A stretch of DNA of 64,000 nt from Pectinophora gossypiella (GCF_024362695.1 NC_065420.1:6835420-6899419); one strand, 5' to 3'. Counted from the first letter of the stretch, positions 22,015 through 32,655 are shown. Program-made: numbers and translations. Notes: generated by a model from the letters alone, not told the origin.

Positions 22015-22138
22015 AATAGAATAGAATAGAAAAATAGTTTATTATAAAAGGCCGCCTATTGTGCTTATGTTTTATTCGTATGTTTATGTCCTTTATATAT
22101 GTTGTTGTGCAATAAAGTATTATTGATTGATTGACGCC
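22015..22138 (+). mobile_element. LINE-epsilon 3' end, abutting a LINE-delta tail
   Basis: 22055-22138 reads GGCCGCCTATTGTGCTTATG through GTGCAATAAAGTATTATTGA and ends in an ATTG-type repeat. The same 3' end occurs inverted at 46436-46560. Bases 22015-22050 are the complement of the LINE-delta tail (AGAATAGAAAAATAGTTTAT), so two LINE ends meet head to head. Confidence 0.55.
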
Positions 22139-22727
22139 ACACAAAAAAAGACAACAACATCATATCAAATTTCCACTAAAACAATTACAAAAAAGCAAGT
22201 CGGATGTTTGTCGAAATGATCATAAGGTGGTGGTGGAGGTCCCGAGATAAGCTTCGACATGTGCTTTTCGCTGACCGGCACTTTTCACATAGAAACTTAA
22301 ACGTAAAGTCCAATAAAAGTCAAAGTAATGGTCATAGACGTTAGGTGCCATAATATTTTTTTTTAATTCGAATAAAACCGAAGATATTGAATTATTGACC
22401 TTTGGTGCTACGTATAGTAATAAATGGTCAGACGGATACGATCTAATGGGATATAGTAAAATTATTTTTTGGCCGGCACTTGACGTTTGAGCCGAAATCC
22501 AATGATCTCCTAATTCCTCACAAACTGTTGATTGAGTTATTCGTTACGTAATAAATAACCCAATATCACTTTGTTTTCTTAAACCAATGTCAAGTAAAGT
22601 GTAGGTACACTTCATAGGTATCTTAATATATATTTTTTGTGTTCACTTTCAAATTGACCCTTTTACATTGCTTAGCAACGTAAGTAGAACACTTTTTCGG
22701 GTATAACAATATTAAACGGCCTATATA
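22139..22727. other. Non-coding stretch
   Basis: No gene or clear repeat apart from the block shared with 21938-21970. Confidence 0.35.
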
Positions 22728-22935
22728 CATCACAACAGATGGACTAAGGCTGTTACTGAATGGTGGCCAAGGGATAGTATGCGATATCGAGGCAGACCAC
22801 CAGCCCGGTGAGGTACGCCAGAAAGCAATGGATGAGACTTGCACAGGACCGGAAAGGATGGCGTGAAAGAGAGGAGGCCTATACCCAGCAGTGGGCGGAT
22901 ACAGGCTGAGTAGATAGATATACATCCACTGTTTG
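22728..22935 (+). mobile_element. LINE-beta (RTE-like) 3' end, frameshifted
   Basis: C-terminal ORF2 remnant. One frame reads RYRGRPPAR before a stop; the +1 frame then reads QWMRLAQDRKGWREREEAYT and ends QQWADTG-stop, a typical RTE-like C-terminus. The 3' end GAGGCCTATACCCAGCAGTG then GGCGGATACAGGCTG closely resembles the SINE-B tail. Related copies are at 50290-50590 (minus) and, poorly, 32695-32830. Confidence 0.65.

Positions 22936-22968
<33 letters not shown>
22936..22968. repeat. TA microsatellite
   Basis: About 14 TA units following the LINE-beta end; tail expansion of the LINE is possible. Confidence 0.85.
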
Positions 22969-22971
<3 letters not shown>

Positions 22972-22982
22972 ACCAGATGAGT

Positions 22983-23060
22983 TCTCAGCGCTCCCAATTT
23001 GTTCGCTTAAGTAGTTAATACTACCTGAGGGAAACCTACAATAAATCACGTCAAAAATAT
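22983..23060 (+). mobile_element. LINE-J 3' fragment, old
   Basis: Diverged copy of the Jockey 3' UTR (CAGCGCTCCCAATTTGTTCG, then AAGTAGTTAATACTACC and AAATCACGTCAAAAA). No clean target duplication. Confidence 0.6.
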
Positions 23061-23544
23061 AATAGGAATCAACATTATAAAGTGTAATTTAAATTGAAAT
23101 TTTAGAAATAATCCCTAACAGGAATATTGTTTATTATTTAAATAATAAAATAAATGTAGCCAGTGATAAATCTTCATTATCTTTTGTATAAGGGTCTGTG
23201 GTGCCTCTGTCAATAAATAATTGAAAACGTGCCTAAAAAACGTACATGAATAAGCTTTTAGAAATCATGTAATGTGTACCCAAATGGATGTCTGTACAAT
23301 GAGAGGGTAAAGATAGAAGTGGAGATATACATTATCCTTTTTTTATTGTGTTGGTAAGAGCATTATTGATTCTATGTTTTGTAAGGGACAAAAATCATAC
23401 TGTTAAGTCAAGGACGGCGATACGGCTCACCACCTATCACGTAAGTCTAGCTCAGGAGAAGCTTGGGTACTTAGTTTATGTTGCGAGGGATGTACCTCTG
23501 TCTAGTTTGGTAGAATTATAAACATTTTATATATACGGACGGAC
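23061..23544. other. Non-coding stretch
   Basis: AT-rich; nothing supported. Confidence 0.35.
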
Positions 23545-23620
23545 GTCAGCTGGGTAAGAGCCCTCAGCGCTCCCTATTTGTCCGGCCAAACAGTGAATGC
23601 CATGCGAGGCAAATCTACTA
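23545..23620 (+). mobile_element. LINE-J 3' fragment cut at a Helitron junction
   Basis: Plus-strand Jockey 3' UTR (GTAAGAGCCCTCAGCGCTCC through GGCAAATCTAC) stops abruptly where the Helitron-like element begins at 23621. The expected AATAAGTCACGTC-poly(A) end is missing here and was not found beyond 24394. Confidence 0.55.
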
Positions 23621-24394
23621 TCCATACTAATATTATAAATGGGAAAGTATGTGTGTCTGTTTGTTTGTCCGTCTTTCACGGCGAACGGGAACGACGAATT
23701 GACGCGATTTTTTAAGTGGAGATAGTTGCAGGGATGGAGAGTGCCATAGGCTATATTTTTCTCTTTCTAACCCCCCACTTCGTAGAAGATTGTATGGATT
23801 TTTTTTTGACGTGACTTATTGTAGATTTGCCGCAGATGGCATTAACTACTTGGCCGGACAAATGGGGAGCGCTGAAGGCTCTCACCAGGTACAACGTTTA
23901 AGACAACAGGCCTGAGGGTGCCCAGTTGGGCGCGAACCTCGGCTCAGGGCGTCGTCTGAGAGGAAAAATAATTGAAAGAATTAATCGACCCTAGTGGGTC
24001 GATAGCGATAAGCGCTGAATGAGGGAAATCGTCGACCACGCCGGCGGGGTCGGTATCGGGGACCTGAAGTGTTTGGTGTCGCGAGCTGATTGGCTGCCTC
24101 TATGGCTAGAGTAATCGGGTCGTCGGGATCGTATACTACTTCCTTCAGTTTGTATGGAACATTTCACAATTTTCAAGGTAGAACGCTAAAAATACGTATG
24201 TGGACTATTTGTGACTAACAAAAAAAATCGTGCATCAGTGTTTTTTGGAGCCCCCATCGCCTTCAAAGAGGGGGTAAATTTTGTATGGGACTTATATCAA
24301 TTTTTAAGGTAGTAAGCTAAATTTTCGTATATTAGGAATGGAGAACCGTGTTACCCCGAATTTAACGCGCGCGAATCTGCGGGCAAAAGCTAGT
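23621..24394 (+). mobile_element. Helitron-like element carrying a Jockey insertion
   Basis: Starts TCCATACTAATATTATAAAT and ends GGGCAAAAGCTAGT at 24394. TC at the 5' end, CTAGT at the 3' end and no inverted repeats fit a non-autonomous lepidopteran Helitron. It is interrupted at 23799-24149 by a LINE-J copy; without that insert it is about 415 bp. No Rep/helicase coding. Confidence 0.65.
23799..24149 (-). mobile_element. LINE-J (Jockey-clade) copy, 5'-truncated, nested in Helitron
   Basis: 351-bp minus-strand copy with poly(A) at the left and the 3' end of ORF2 (SAYRYRPTRV-type ending, frame degraded here) at the right. Perfect 9-bp duplications, TTGTATGGA, at 23790-23798 and 24150-24158 prove insertion into the Helitron-like element. 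Confidence 0.88.
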
Positions 24395-24674
24395 CAGAAA
24401 ATAAAAATCTCTGTTAGACGGAGAGTAAAGAATAAAACATAGTTATTGTTCAGCTGTTTATTGAATTGGGCAAGTCGTAGAAGTCGACGGGTTTATGTCT
24501 TTTCCAACAAGGCAGACTGTCTTTATCAAAGGTGTCGGGTTTGTAACTGGCTATGCCATTTATTGTATACTTACATCTTAGGCAGGCATTACCACGTGTG
24601 GTTGCAAGTTATGCCTATTTTGGTGGCATGCGGTTTCCAGTCGCGGTACCAGTGGTTCACATTTTGGTCCCGTA

Positions 24675-24760
24675 AATTAATGAATAAATACTTTATTGCA
24701 TGTAAAGACACTGAACAAGCAAAAACTAAAAATTAAAAGTGGACAAAGACGTCTTTGTCG
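24675..24760 (-). mobile_element. LINE 3' tail fragment
   Basis: Plus-strand AATGAATAAATACTTTATTG is the complement of a CAATAAAGTATTTATT LINE end. The extent is uncertain. Confidence 0.35.
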
Positions 24761-24810
24761 CTAAAACCGCTTTCCCTTCCAATATCTTCCAGATAACCTT
24801 TGATATAGGA

Positions 24811-24970
24811 TATACGGGGGGTTAGCGACATCATAACGAATTTCAGACCATGATTCTGAGTTCTGAGTGGAATTTTCCGTCGCAAAATTCATGATGCTAT
24901 TTTAGTTTTTTTTATTACTTATTTTCAATTCTATACTTTTGCGATGGATAATTCCACTTGATAACTCAGT
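24811..24970 (+). mobile_element. MITE-V, truncated copy
   Basis: Left arm TATACGGGGGGTTAGCGACA, ACCATGATTCTGAGTT and GTCGCAAAATTCATGA, and the start of the complementary right arm (TTTTGCGATGGATAATTCCA); it stops near 24970 before the right terminus. Confidence 0.7.
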
Positions 24971-24997
24971 TTGTTCTAAAAAACCAAGTCAAGTATC

Positions 24998-25070
24998 CCC
25001 TGAACCGGCGAGCATGTGTAAATATTTTGATGACAGTGGAAGAAGCGAAAGTGTATTCGGTAAGCGGAAT
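24998..25070 (+). mobile_element. LINE-alpha (RTE-like) fragment
   Basis: Encodes NRRACVNILMTVEEAKVYSV, matching the NRRACMxRCMDVEEAR-type block of RTE-like C-termini as I know them. Confidence 0.5.
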
Positions 25071-25100
25071 TAAGGCCGTATGTAGTAAGTTGTTCAGGTA

Positions 25101-25408
25101 TCAGTCATTCCCGCGTCCTACCCTTTCCTATCACTCGGCGGCGCTCATTCATTCAACGAACACGCTCACTCAAATTTCCGAATCATTCATTCATTTCTTG
25201 CTTCAACAACCGTGCGTGAGTGTGCCGGCCAGCCAAACAGAATATCAATTATCATCATAAAAGTGCACGTAGCCATTTGAATCATCATCTCCGAGGGCCC
25301 TCGTCTAGCAACGGTGTTCCCGGGGACATAAATCGCCGTTACTTGTCTGTGGAATATTTTTTCATAGCCGCCCTTTTCGCTTATACAATCAACGCGACCT
25401 ATGTTTAC
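25101..25408 (+). other. Candidate 5' exon (weak)
   Basis: Non-repeat segment richer in CpG and C than its surroundings. It starts near an arthropod-type initiator, ATCAGTCATT (25100-25109), and ends at a good donor, TAC|GTAAGTA (25408/25409). An ATG at 25220 opens a frame to the donor whose last third is hydrophobic (EYFFIAALFAYTINATYVY). No homology is recognised. It could be a non-coding first exon, a signal-peptide exon, or chance. Confidence 0.2.
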
Positions 25409-26302
25409 GTAAGTACACCACTTTGTCTATCACAGCTTTCTTTACCACCAACAAAGTGGAAATATGTGAGCTCTGCCTACCCCTTGGGAATACGCGTGAT
25501 CTTATGCAAGTTAAGTACATTTCATGAAAATCAAGGGATTCAGACTCTGCCTACCTCGATAAGGAAAACAAGCGTGGGTAACAATAAATCTAGAACACAA
25601 GGATAATGAAAGTGTCACCCAGCTGTTTGATGGAGGGTTTAATAAATCATCACATCACTTGGCAGACTTATTATAGCACCAGACAAAATTACATAATACC
25701 TACCGTCTCGATTTATCGGTTACTAACCCGGAGAGGGGATAACCACATAGTATAAGAGGAAGTCTGTCCTTTGCGTGTTCAAGTTAATCTCGAGAACGCC
25801 TGAAAGGATTTTCTTGTCGTTGTTACTGAAGATATGCAGTCGACAGGACACATTTTTTACCCAGGCTATTCCGGAAGCCCACAACGAGACTCAAGCGTTC
25901 TTACAACGTATACGGATGCGCAAATAATAACATCATGAGGTTAGTTAAGTAACGGATGGCGACGTCAGGATAAAAAAAAAGAAATAATAGGTCGAATTGA
26001 GAACCTTCTCCTTCTGAAGTCGGTAATAAAGATTTATTGTTTTATAAAGACGTCTAATTACTTTCAAAACTCTTACAAGACTAATTTACATGAATTGATT
26101 AAAACATATTTGGAAAATTGACACAATTGAACTGTAAGCATTATACATTGCATTGTCAGCAAAACCTATGTGTTATCATGTGGTAATTGGCCGAATGCTA
26201 ATTATTTTATCATTGGCTCGTTGGAAACTACGACCAATTTATTGTTGACCCTATGACGACTACCTTGATAAGATACTCAATAACTTTATTGCTGTTCAAC
26301 AA
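25409..26302. other. Non-coding stretch
   Basis: No gene supported. 25465-25515 has a short LINE-alpha/SINE-D-type tail piece (GAGCTCTGCCTACCCCTTGG). Confidence 0.35.
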
Positions 26303-26499
26303 CCTAGATACAGGTTAGGTCACATACCTCCGAAAAAGTATTTCTGAGAATGTGGGTTTCCTCATGATGTTTCCCTTCACCGATGATCCAAATATGAATT
26401 CGAAAATAAATTCGACAATCATTGCTTTAGGCCTGGATTCGAACCTGCGCCCTCAAGGGAGAGGCAAACGTTCTACCAACTGGGCTACCACGGCTCGTC
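26303..26499 (-). mobile_element. SINE-A, copy lacking its 3' third
   Basis: Minus-strand head (CGTGGTAGCCCAGTTGGTAG, B box in GGTTCGAATCC) and body to the CACATACCTCCG complement. It ends at 26303 before the CCGGACCTGTC block. 3' loss is unusual for a LINE-mobilised SINE and implies a later deletion or recombination. Confidence 0.75.
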
Positions 26500-26737
26500 T
26501 AAAAATGTACTCTTACTAATTCAAAATAATATTTTCTTGCAGGAAATTTGTAATAATTCCTTAACCACAACTGATTTCTGAAATTAAATTTACTACCTAT
26601 ATGTGTTGTAGTGGATAAGTATAAGTATCTCAATTCGGTAGTAGTAGGTTATGACGAAACAACCACCAAAGAAATTGCATTTAAAAAAATAAAAGTAGGT
26701 ATGTAAAGCAAGTTTTTCTTTTAAAGTGAAAACTATA

Positions 26738-26968
26738 TTTAGTAGGAGGACATAAACTCACGTCTATTTCGCACCTGGGAAAGCAGAGACTATCGAATCC
26801 CATTTTCTTCGATCCTGACACACTTCTCTTGCTTCCTCTACATTCATCTATCGTTTTATACACGCACGCTGATTCAGAGTAGATCGTATTAAACCTTTTC
26901 TAAGGACATCTTAGTCAATTTATGTCCTTTTAGGTATACCTCGGCCAGCCCTACCTATAACTTTCACC
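26738..26968 (-). mobile_element. LINE-alpha (RTE-like) 3' end
   Basis: Minus-strand remnant with VIGRAGRG-like start, TIDECRGSKRSVSGSKKMGF and LCFPR, then GTGAGTTTATGTCC. It parallels 4115-4770. Frames are broken. Confidence 0.6.
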
Positions 26969-27891
26969 TAAGTGATTAAGCTTTGTAATCCTATGAAAGT
27001 TTAAACTAGATTTTAATAAAGGCTCCCTTCGTCTATTCATTAGTTCGTTATCACGTATCGCAGTGACGCCCGAGCGATCAGTCAGTTCGAACACAGGCGT
27101 CGTCGGAGAGAGCACGCCTCTCGCGATCATGTGAAAACGTTCTCGCGAAATTCCCAAATAATATAATACCCAAAAGTTCTAAACAAAGTTTGCTTAGATA
27201 ACAACTACAATCGTAAGTAGTCTTTTTATCTTTGAACCGTTATCGCTAGATGTAAACATACAAACACAAATTTTAGCACACAATTTTATGTTTGGTTAAG
27301 CCAACAAACATTTTCCTGAAGTTTAATTTTATTATTTGGTTTGATATTGCCGCTGAGGAGATTTCTGATCAAGAATCTACAAGCGTGAGTTTAAAATTAT
27401 TTTACTACTGTGTTATTTGTTTACACAAAGTTTTCCACACTAACTTTTAATTTTGCTTACGTAGGTACCTACTCGAGTTATGGATGTTCACGAACATAAT
27501 TCACTCGTATGTTTTTAATCACCGTGAAATATTATGTACACACAAGTACCTTTGTATTTTTAAACGTAATATTCTTCTTGATTGATTACTTTGTTTAATG
27601 TTTGATTAGCTTCCACGAAGTTTCGTGGAAATGTGAAAATAATTTGACATTTATTAGGTATCTGTCTATTTATGAATATTAATAATGATTATTGAATCAA
27701 TTCGAGAAATTATACGACTTCTCGCACTGGTTATGTATTAAAAGTGTTCTCATTATTCAGAATGGAAATGGACTACACAGGAAGTTGCACTAATATGGAT
27801 TATTGGACCTTGACATAAAATCCCAGTAGTACTGTTAACAGAACTGTACAAGAGAACTCGTGGGAGTAAACGGATTTGTTAATTGTTCCTA
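26969..27891. other. Non-coding stretch with a GC-richer island at 27045-27160
   Basis: 27045-27160 is CpG-richer than its neighbours (GACGCCCGAGCGATCAGTCA, CAGGCGTCGTCGGAGAGAGC) and contains an initiator-like TCAGT. 27386-27391 is a donor-like GTGAGT. These could mark an alternative first exon, but no homology supports it. The remainder is AT-rich. Confidence 0.25.
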
Positions 27892-28010
27892 CAACATAAC
27901 ATAAGCTTACAACTATATCCTAATTAGGGTAGTCAGAGCTACATTCATCGCAAGAAGATCTAAGTACCCACACCACACCGAGCTTTCTGTTAGACCAATC
28001 CGTATCGCCG
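27892..28010 (+). mobile_element. SINE-D tail fragment
   Basis: Same block as 3478-3600 and 21446: TAAGCTTACAACTATATCCT, GGGTAGTCAGAGCTACATTC, CACCGAGCTTTCTGTTAGAC. By family convention the element runs on the minus strand. Confidence 0.6.
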
Positions 28011-28072
28011 TCTACAATAGTTGACGGTTAGTGAAAACTGCACTTAAGAAAATGTTGTTTACAAAACATTAG

Positions 28073-28205
28073 ATAAACAGCCTATATACCACTGCTTGGC
28101 ACAGGCCTCCCCTCTATCAACCGGAGGGGGTATGGAGCATACTCCACCACGCTGCTCCACTGTGAGTGAGTTTACGGCTAATAGCCGGGACCAACTTCTT
28201 AACGT
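28073..28205 (-). mobile_element. SINE-B tail fragment
   Basis: Complement of the SINE-B 3' end (CACAGGCCTCCCCTCTATCA, CCGGAGGGGGTATGGAGCAT) through the ATAGCCGGGACCAAC block. No head. Confidence 0.75.
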
Positions 28206-28352
28206 GCCCAGAATATTACATTATTATTATATATATTTTTTTATGTTCTGTCGTAATCGCCTAGTTGTATAGCTCTCGCTATGATTATCTATACTTTGTG
28301 CACTGTGTACAGTGAACTTGTACAATAGCCTAGTAATTTCCTCAAGTCTACT

Positions 28353-28480
28353 CTGAACCGGCGTGCGTATATGAAACGATTGATGAATGTGGAGGAAGCA
28401 AGAGAAGTGTGTCAGGATTGAAGCAAGTGGAATTAAATAGTCTTTGCTTTTCTGGTGGGACATAGGCATGTAATTTGGTG
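28353..28480 (+). mobile_element. LINE-alpha (RTE-like) 3' fragment
   Basis: Plus-strand CTGAACCGGCGTGCGTATAT, GATGAATGTGGAGGAAGCAA and AGTGTGTCAGGATTGAAGC match the LINE-alpha C-terminal region. Frames are decayed. Confidence 0.55.
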
Positions 28481-29102
28481 ATGAAGTCTTGATACCTCAA
28501 ACAGACTCAGTTAACAAGTGACCTCTCTGATCTCTATTGATGATTGAGTCTGTTAATAGTTAAGTTCTATACAAAAATACTTTATTGAATCGATTCAATA
28601 AAATGTGTATGAAACAGATAGCCTTCAAGTGATAATCCATAATTAAATTAATATTTATAGAAACAAAAGGTCGACGATTTTACTAGTAGTCATTTGCTCT
28701 GTAGGGTAAGAAGAAACCGTCACATTATGATAACGATATTTACACGCGTAATTCTGGTAGGTTATTAGGATAAACAATACGAGAGTACCGTCTGGTCGGG
28801 TTTTATAGTATAGAAAACATTTTGAGGAAATTTCCACACGTTGAATAGACCTTTTGTGTGTTTTAGATTTTGATACTTTCTAAAAATATTTATAGTTGTT
28901 TGTCTTTACGAAATAGTCGGTAATATACAATAAGGTAGGTCTTGTTTTGTGGGATATTTGCGTTTGTAAGTACCCAATTACGCTAACTTAAGGCCCTGTC
29001 TTACTAAGCCATTACCGTGTAAAGAATCGTCTGACAACCAATATTAGGCAGTCAAATCACTGAAATTATATTCGATATTTTGTTTGGTTTTTAAGAACTT
29101 CT
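28481..29102. other. Non-coding stretch
   Basis: Nothing supported beyond a palindrome-like TGAATCGATTCA at 28585-28596. Confidence 0.35.
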
Positions 29103-29543
29103 AAGGCCCTTTAGTAACGGATGAGACGTTCGACAAAAAATATGTAAAAATTGACGATTCAAAGTGTAACTATGTCACCAACTCTTCTTCTTCTAATCTT
29201 TTAATCCTCTGTTGAGATGTAGGGCTCGAATAACAGATTTCCACACCTCGCGATCTTTTTCAGCCTCTGTAGATTGCTCCCATGACATGAGTTTTCAAAT
29301 CTCGGTCAACCGAGCGTCGCCAGGTGTGTTACCAACTGAATAAAGAAATTTTTGAGTTTGAATTTGCGACCTGGTGTATGCTCTCTATTTCGCCTCTGAC
29401 TGCTTTAGATGAATAAAATGTAATAAATTCAAATTCTCTAGGTAACATAGTTTGGTAATCTTTATTCAGTAGGTAACATAGTTTTGAATCGTCAATTTTT
29501 ACATATTTTTTGTCGAACATCGCATCCGTCGCCAAAGGGCCTT
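29103..29543. mobile_element. Foldback MITE with about 75-bp terminal inverted repeats
   Basis: Left arm 29103-29179 and right arm 29471-29543 are near-perfect complements (AAGGCCCTTTAGTAACGGAT; TTCGACAAAAAATATGTAAA; TTGACGATTCAAA). The interior holds a separate dispersed repeat (29190-29330; TGTTGAGATGTAGGGCTCGA, relative near 62620) and a second small inverted pair (ACCAACTGAATAAAG). Confidence 0.7.
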
Positions 29544-29568
29544 CGTTCCTAAAAACAAAAAAATATAC

Positions 29569-29733
29569 AGGGTGTTAGTGACATCGTATCGAATACTGAG
29601 AGGGATTTTCCATCATACTAAATAAAATCATGAATTTTGCGACGGATAATTCCACTTGATATTAACTCAGAATCATGGTCTGAATCATCCCCTATAGTAT
29701 TTGTTACGATGTCACTAACATCCTGTATTATAA
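29569..29733. mobile_element. MITE-V, complete copy
   Basis: Both ends match as inverted repeats (TATACAGGGTGTTAGTGACA and ACGATGTCACTAACATCCTG), with flanking TA that fits a TA-duplicating (Tc1/mariner-type) MITE. The arms meet near the GTCGCAAAATTCATGA-type centre, so the copy folds on itself. Confidence 0.75.
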
Positions 29734-30714
29734 TACCGAGTAGGACCGAAATACCAGCTCATTACGAACAGACAGACGAAGGATCATTTTGTGTAACTCC
29801 TATGGCTCAAATAGACACCTCCCTGGTATGAACTCATTGACACGAGGTATCTGATTAATAACGCACGGGTTATAGGTAATATTACCGTGTAGTAACTAAT
29901 ATCATAACTAACCGTCTCGTATTAACACGAACTTGAAGTAGTTTCGAACAGTAATTTCTCAAGTAGACGATAGTAGGACATGCCACACCTTAGTTAGAAA
30001 CTTTATCCTTAGCTGCGTCGTAACTAGGTTTATTAAGGTATAACACGAATTGTGTGTCTTTGCAATTCTGTATTAAAGCATGGAGTAACACGCAAATATT
30101 AAATTGTTATTATTTATGTTTTCAATGAGGCCGGAACAATTTAAAATTCCTAGAGAATGGCTATATGTAGACTCTAGGTGGGCGTGCATTTATTTAAAAT
30201 TACAGTAGAAATTATTTATTCTTTTTCACGTTTCTGTGGTACTAATGGTCGTGGATCTGTTAGGGATGGTATTTTATATAAATATGGCTTGACAAACAAA
30301 GAAGAAGGAAGGAAGAAAACTGCCACTGTCTTTCAGCAGACTTTAAATCCGACAGTTTCAAACACATAAAGTAGTTGCACACAGTTAGCTGAATGATCCT
30401 CGTTTTTTAATGTAAGTACGATACGGAGGGTTGCCGACAACCCTGGCTTGCCAGTTTCAGGGTTACCTAGAGTTCCGGGTTACCTATAGAGTCCCGGGTT
30501 TACCGAGAAACCCACACTAGCTTTCCGGGACACTTAATGTGAAAAATAAAAAGTATTATAGAAAGGCGAGGAGACTAATTATCTCGATTGATAGTGCGCC
30601 CGCTTAAAGATCTAGTGGTTCTATTCCCGTCTCGGTAAATATTTGTTTAAACGTGTTTAGTTCTACTACGGGGAGTGTTTGTTGCCTCTGTCGTTGTATC
30701 TGTTTGACCCACTG
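29734..30714. other. Non-coding stretch
   Basis: No gene supported. 30178-30369 is open (63 codons, ending LNPTVSNT) but unrecognised. 30464-30530 contains three imperfect GGGTTxACC-type units. Confidence 0.35.
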
Positions 30715-30925
30715 ACTTCTACTCGTACACTATATTACACCTCGGAGTTCATACAAAAACTTCGTTTTTCACAGACACTACACATTGACATTATCGTACA
30801 CGCGCATCTGTGTGTGTGACGTCTGATGTCCATACGATTGAAGACTAAAGTAAGACCGAGAGGGGTGAGGTAAACCTGGTTCAGCCGCTGGTGGAGACAG
30901 GAGAGTTGCCGTTCTATATGTAGCG
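30715..30925 (-). mobile_element. MITE-R copy 2
   Basis: Minus-strand relative of 10280-10505 and 40366-40580 (CGGCTGAACCAGGTTTACCT, CAATGTGTAGTGTCTGTG). Confidence 0.55.
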
Positions 30926-31572
30926 ATATTCACAATATGCTGGACAGGTTGCCTATAATGTTTTATGCCTGCCTGTCTTTATGTATGCCTACTTGAACCT
31001 CGCCATTTTAGCGCTGAATGTCAACAGTAAGCCGCAGCGGAATTTTTTCAACAATAAAAAGTCATATCACCTCATGAATTAACTTGACAGAAACATAAAT
31101 AACGGGCAAGCTTACCGTGTCACATTTTGTCATAACTCCTAACATTACGAGAGCAATAAGCATTTAGGAAGGGAGTTTTCCTTTCTTCAGGCTCTAAATC
31201 AGGGCTGTGTATCTAGGAACCAGGTGCGAATCTTTACGCTTACTGTAGAATAAACAATAATAATACATAGTAAACGCCACGCGAGCAGTGATGTGTCGTT
31301 CCCGGGAATGTTTTCAAAGTTGGAATTTTCCCGTTGTAAAACTCTTTAATAAGTACAATCTGGCTGCTTTTCTTTTTCAAACTGTTCTTTCTTGTACTCT
31401 GGTCTTATAAGCTCTGTTTACATAAGTTTTTGCTGCCGGGTTCGGTCCCAAAGTTCCCACTTTATTAACCACAATGTTCCCACATCCGGAATATTGTTAC
31501 AATAAATCATTTTCTTGATTTATTAATTTAATTTATTTCTGTGGCTGTCACCGTGATATCTTTTCAAGATAG
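30926..31572. other. Non-coding stretch
   Basis: Nothing supported. Confidence 0.35.
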
Positions 31573-31737
31573 CAGGGGCCTGTTTAATAAAACTTACAAT
31601 TGTAAATTTACAATGACAATTTGATGTACATTGCGGACTGTGTGATCACGAATATTTTGCAGTTTCATATTAGTTACGTAATGAACACCAAATTGTCGTT
31701 GTAATTTACAATTGTAAGTTTATGAAACAAGCCCCTG
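31573..31737. mobile_element. MITE-S copy 1, 165 bp
   Basis: Starts CAGGGGCCTGTTTAATAAAA and ends with the complement (AACAAGCCCCTG). Arms of about 60 bp contain ACTTACAATTGTAAATTTAC and its complement around a short GTGATCACGAATATTTTGCA-type centre. The second copy (37163-37325) lies in reverse orientation. Confidence 0.75.
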
Positions 31738-32146
31738 GTAGATTTAGGAAATAGTTTCTTTCCTCGTTACCAAACAACAAATCGTAAATATTTTTTTAGT
31801 GTTTTCTCAATACTAGGAGCGCATAGGTATGTACAATGTAGTTAGGAAATCGGTAAAAGCTGAAAATAATTGTGTAAACACACCGCCACTTTTAACCATG
31901 GTCATCGGGTAGTTGCGTATTTATAAACTTTGTCGACTCGGCTGACGAAATGTTTGGCAGAAACTATGAAAACTTTTGCTAAATAGTTCATTAAGATTTT
32001 ACATTAGGGTTCACCTTTGTTAATTCTTTTCGGGGAATCCAAAGACACTGTAGACACGAGATAGACACTTTGTAATATAAGTACTTACTTACATATTTTC
32101 ATAACATAACAATTTTTTATTGTATTATTTGTTTTCTTTTTCCTGG
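31738..32146. other. Non-coding stretch
   Basis: Nothing supported. Confidence 0.35.
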
Positions 32147-32360
32147 TAAATGATTATCACGTGCTCAACGGTGAACGAAAACATCAAGAGGAAACTCACA
32201 TTCCCGAGAAATGTGATTTCGGAGGTATGTGACTTAACCTGTATTGTGCTGGTTTTCCCTTCGCGGGTTGGAAGGTAAGACAGGCAGTTGCTTCTGTAAA
32301 AAACCGGACCTGTCAAATCTTCAGGTTATGTAATCGGGCCCTGTGCAAAATGGGATAATG
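32147..32360 (+). mobile_element. SINE-A, 5'-truncated
   Basis: Begins at the AAATGATTATCACGTGCTCA block and runs through CCGGACCTGTCAAATCTTCA to the GGGATAATG end. No head. Confidence 0.75.
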
Positions 32361-32384
32361 GGAAATACAAAATACAAAACAAAA

Positions 32385-32420
32385 GAGAAATACAAAGTGC
32401 AATAGGCCCCCTTATTGGTA
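32385..32420 (-). mobile_element. LINE-epsilon fragment
   Basis: A short GTGCAATAGGCCCCCTTATT block resembles 46520-46545. Confidence 0.35.
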
Positions 32421-32539
32421 AGTAGGCAGTAAGCCTCCCCTTTTTCGCCTATTTTCGCTTAATGTAATCGTCAATGTGGAAATTGGCCGGACACTTTGCT
32501 ACACCTGAGGATGGTTGTTTGTTTGTTTATAAAATACTA

Positions 32540-32655
32540 GCTTTTGCCCGCGACTTCGTCGGCGTGGCATGTTATAAAAGAGAAATATTCTTCATACAAA
32601 AGGATTTTCCCGCTAATTTCCGTTCCTGTGGGAATTTTTATATATTTATTTTAAC
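32540..32655 (-). mobile_element. Helitron-like 3' end fragment
   Basis: Minus-strand 3' terminus: plus-strand ACTAGCTTTTGCCCGCGACT then TCGTCGGCGTGGCATG is the complement of the terminal hairpin and CTAGT end at 9080-9115. It continues ACAAAAGGATTTTCCCGCTA as in that element. Confidence 0.6.

Noticed and set aside
22623..22997. 124-codon minus-strand frame with YIYIYI run
   Set aside because: It is the antisense of LINE-beta plus the TA microsatellite.
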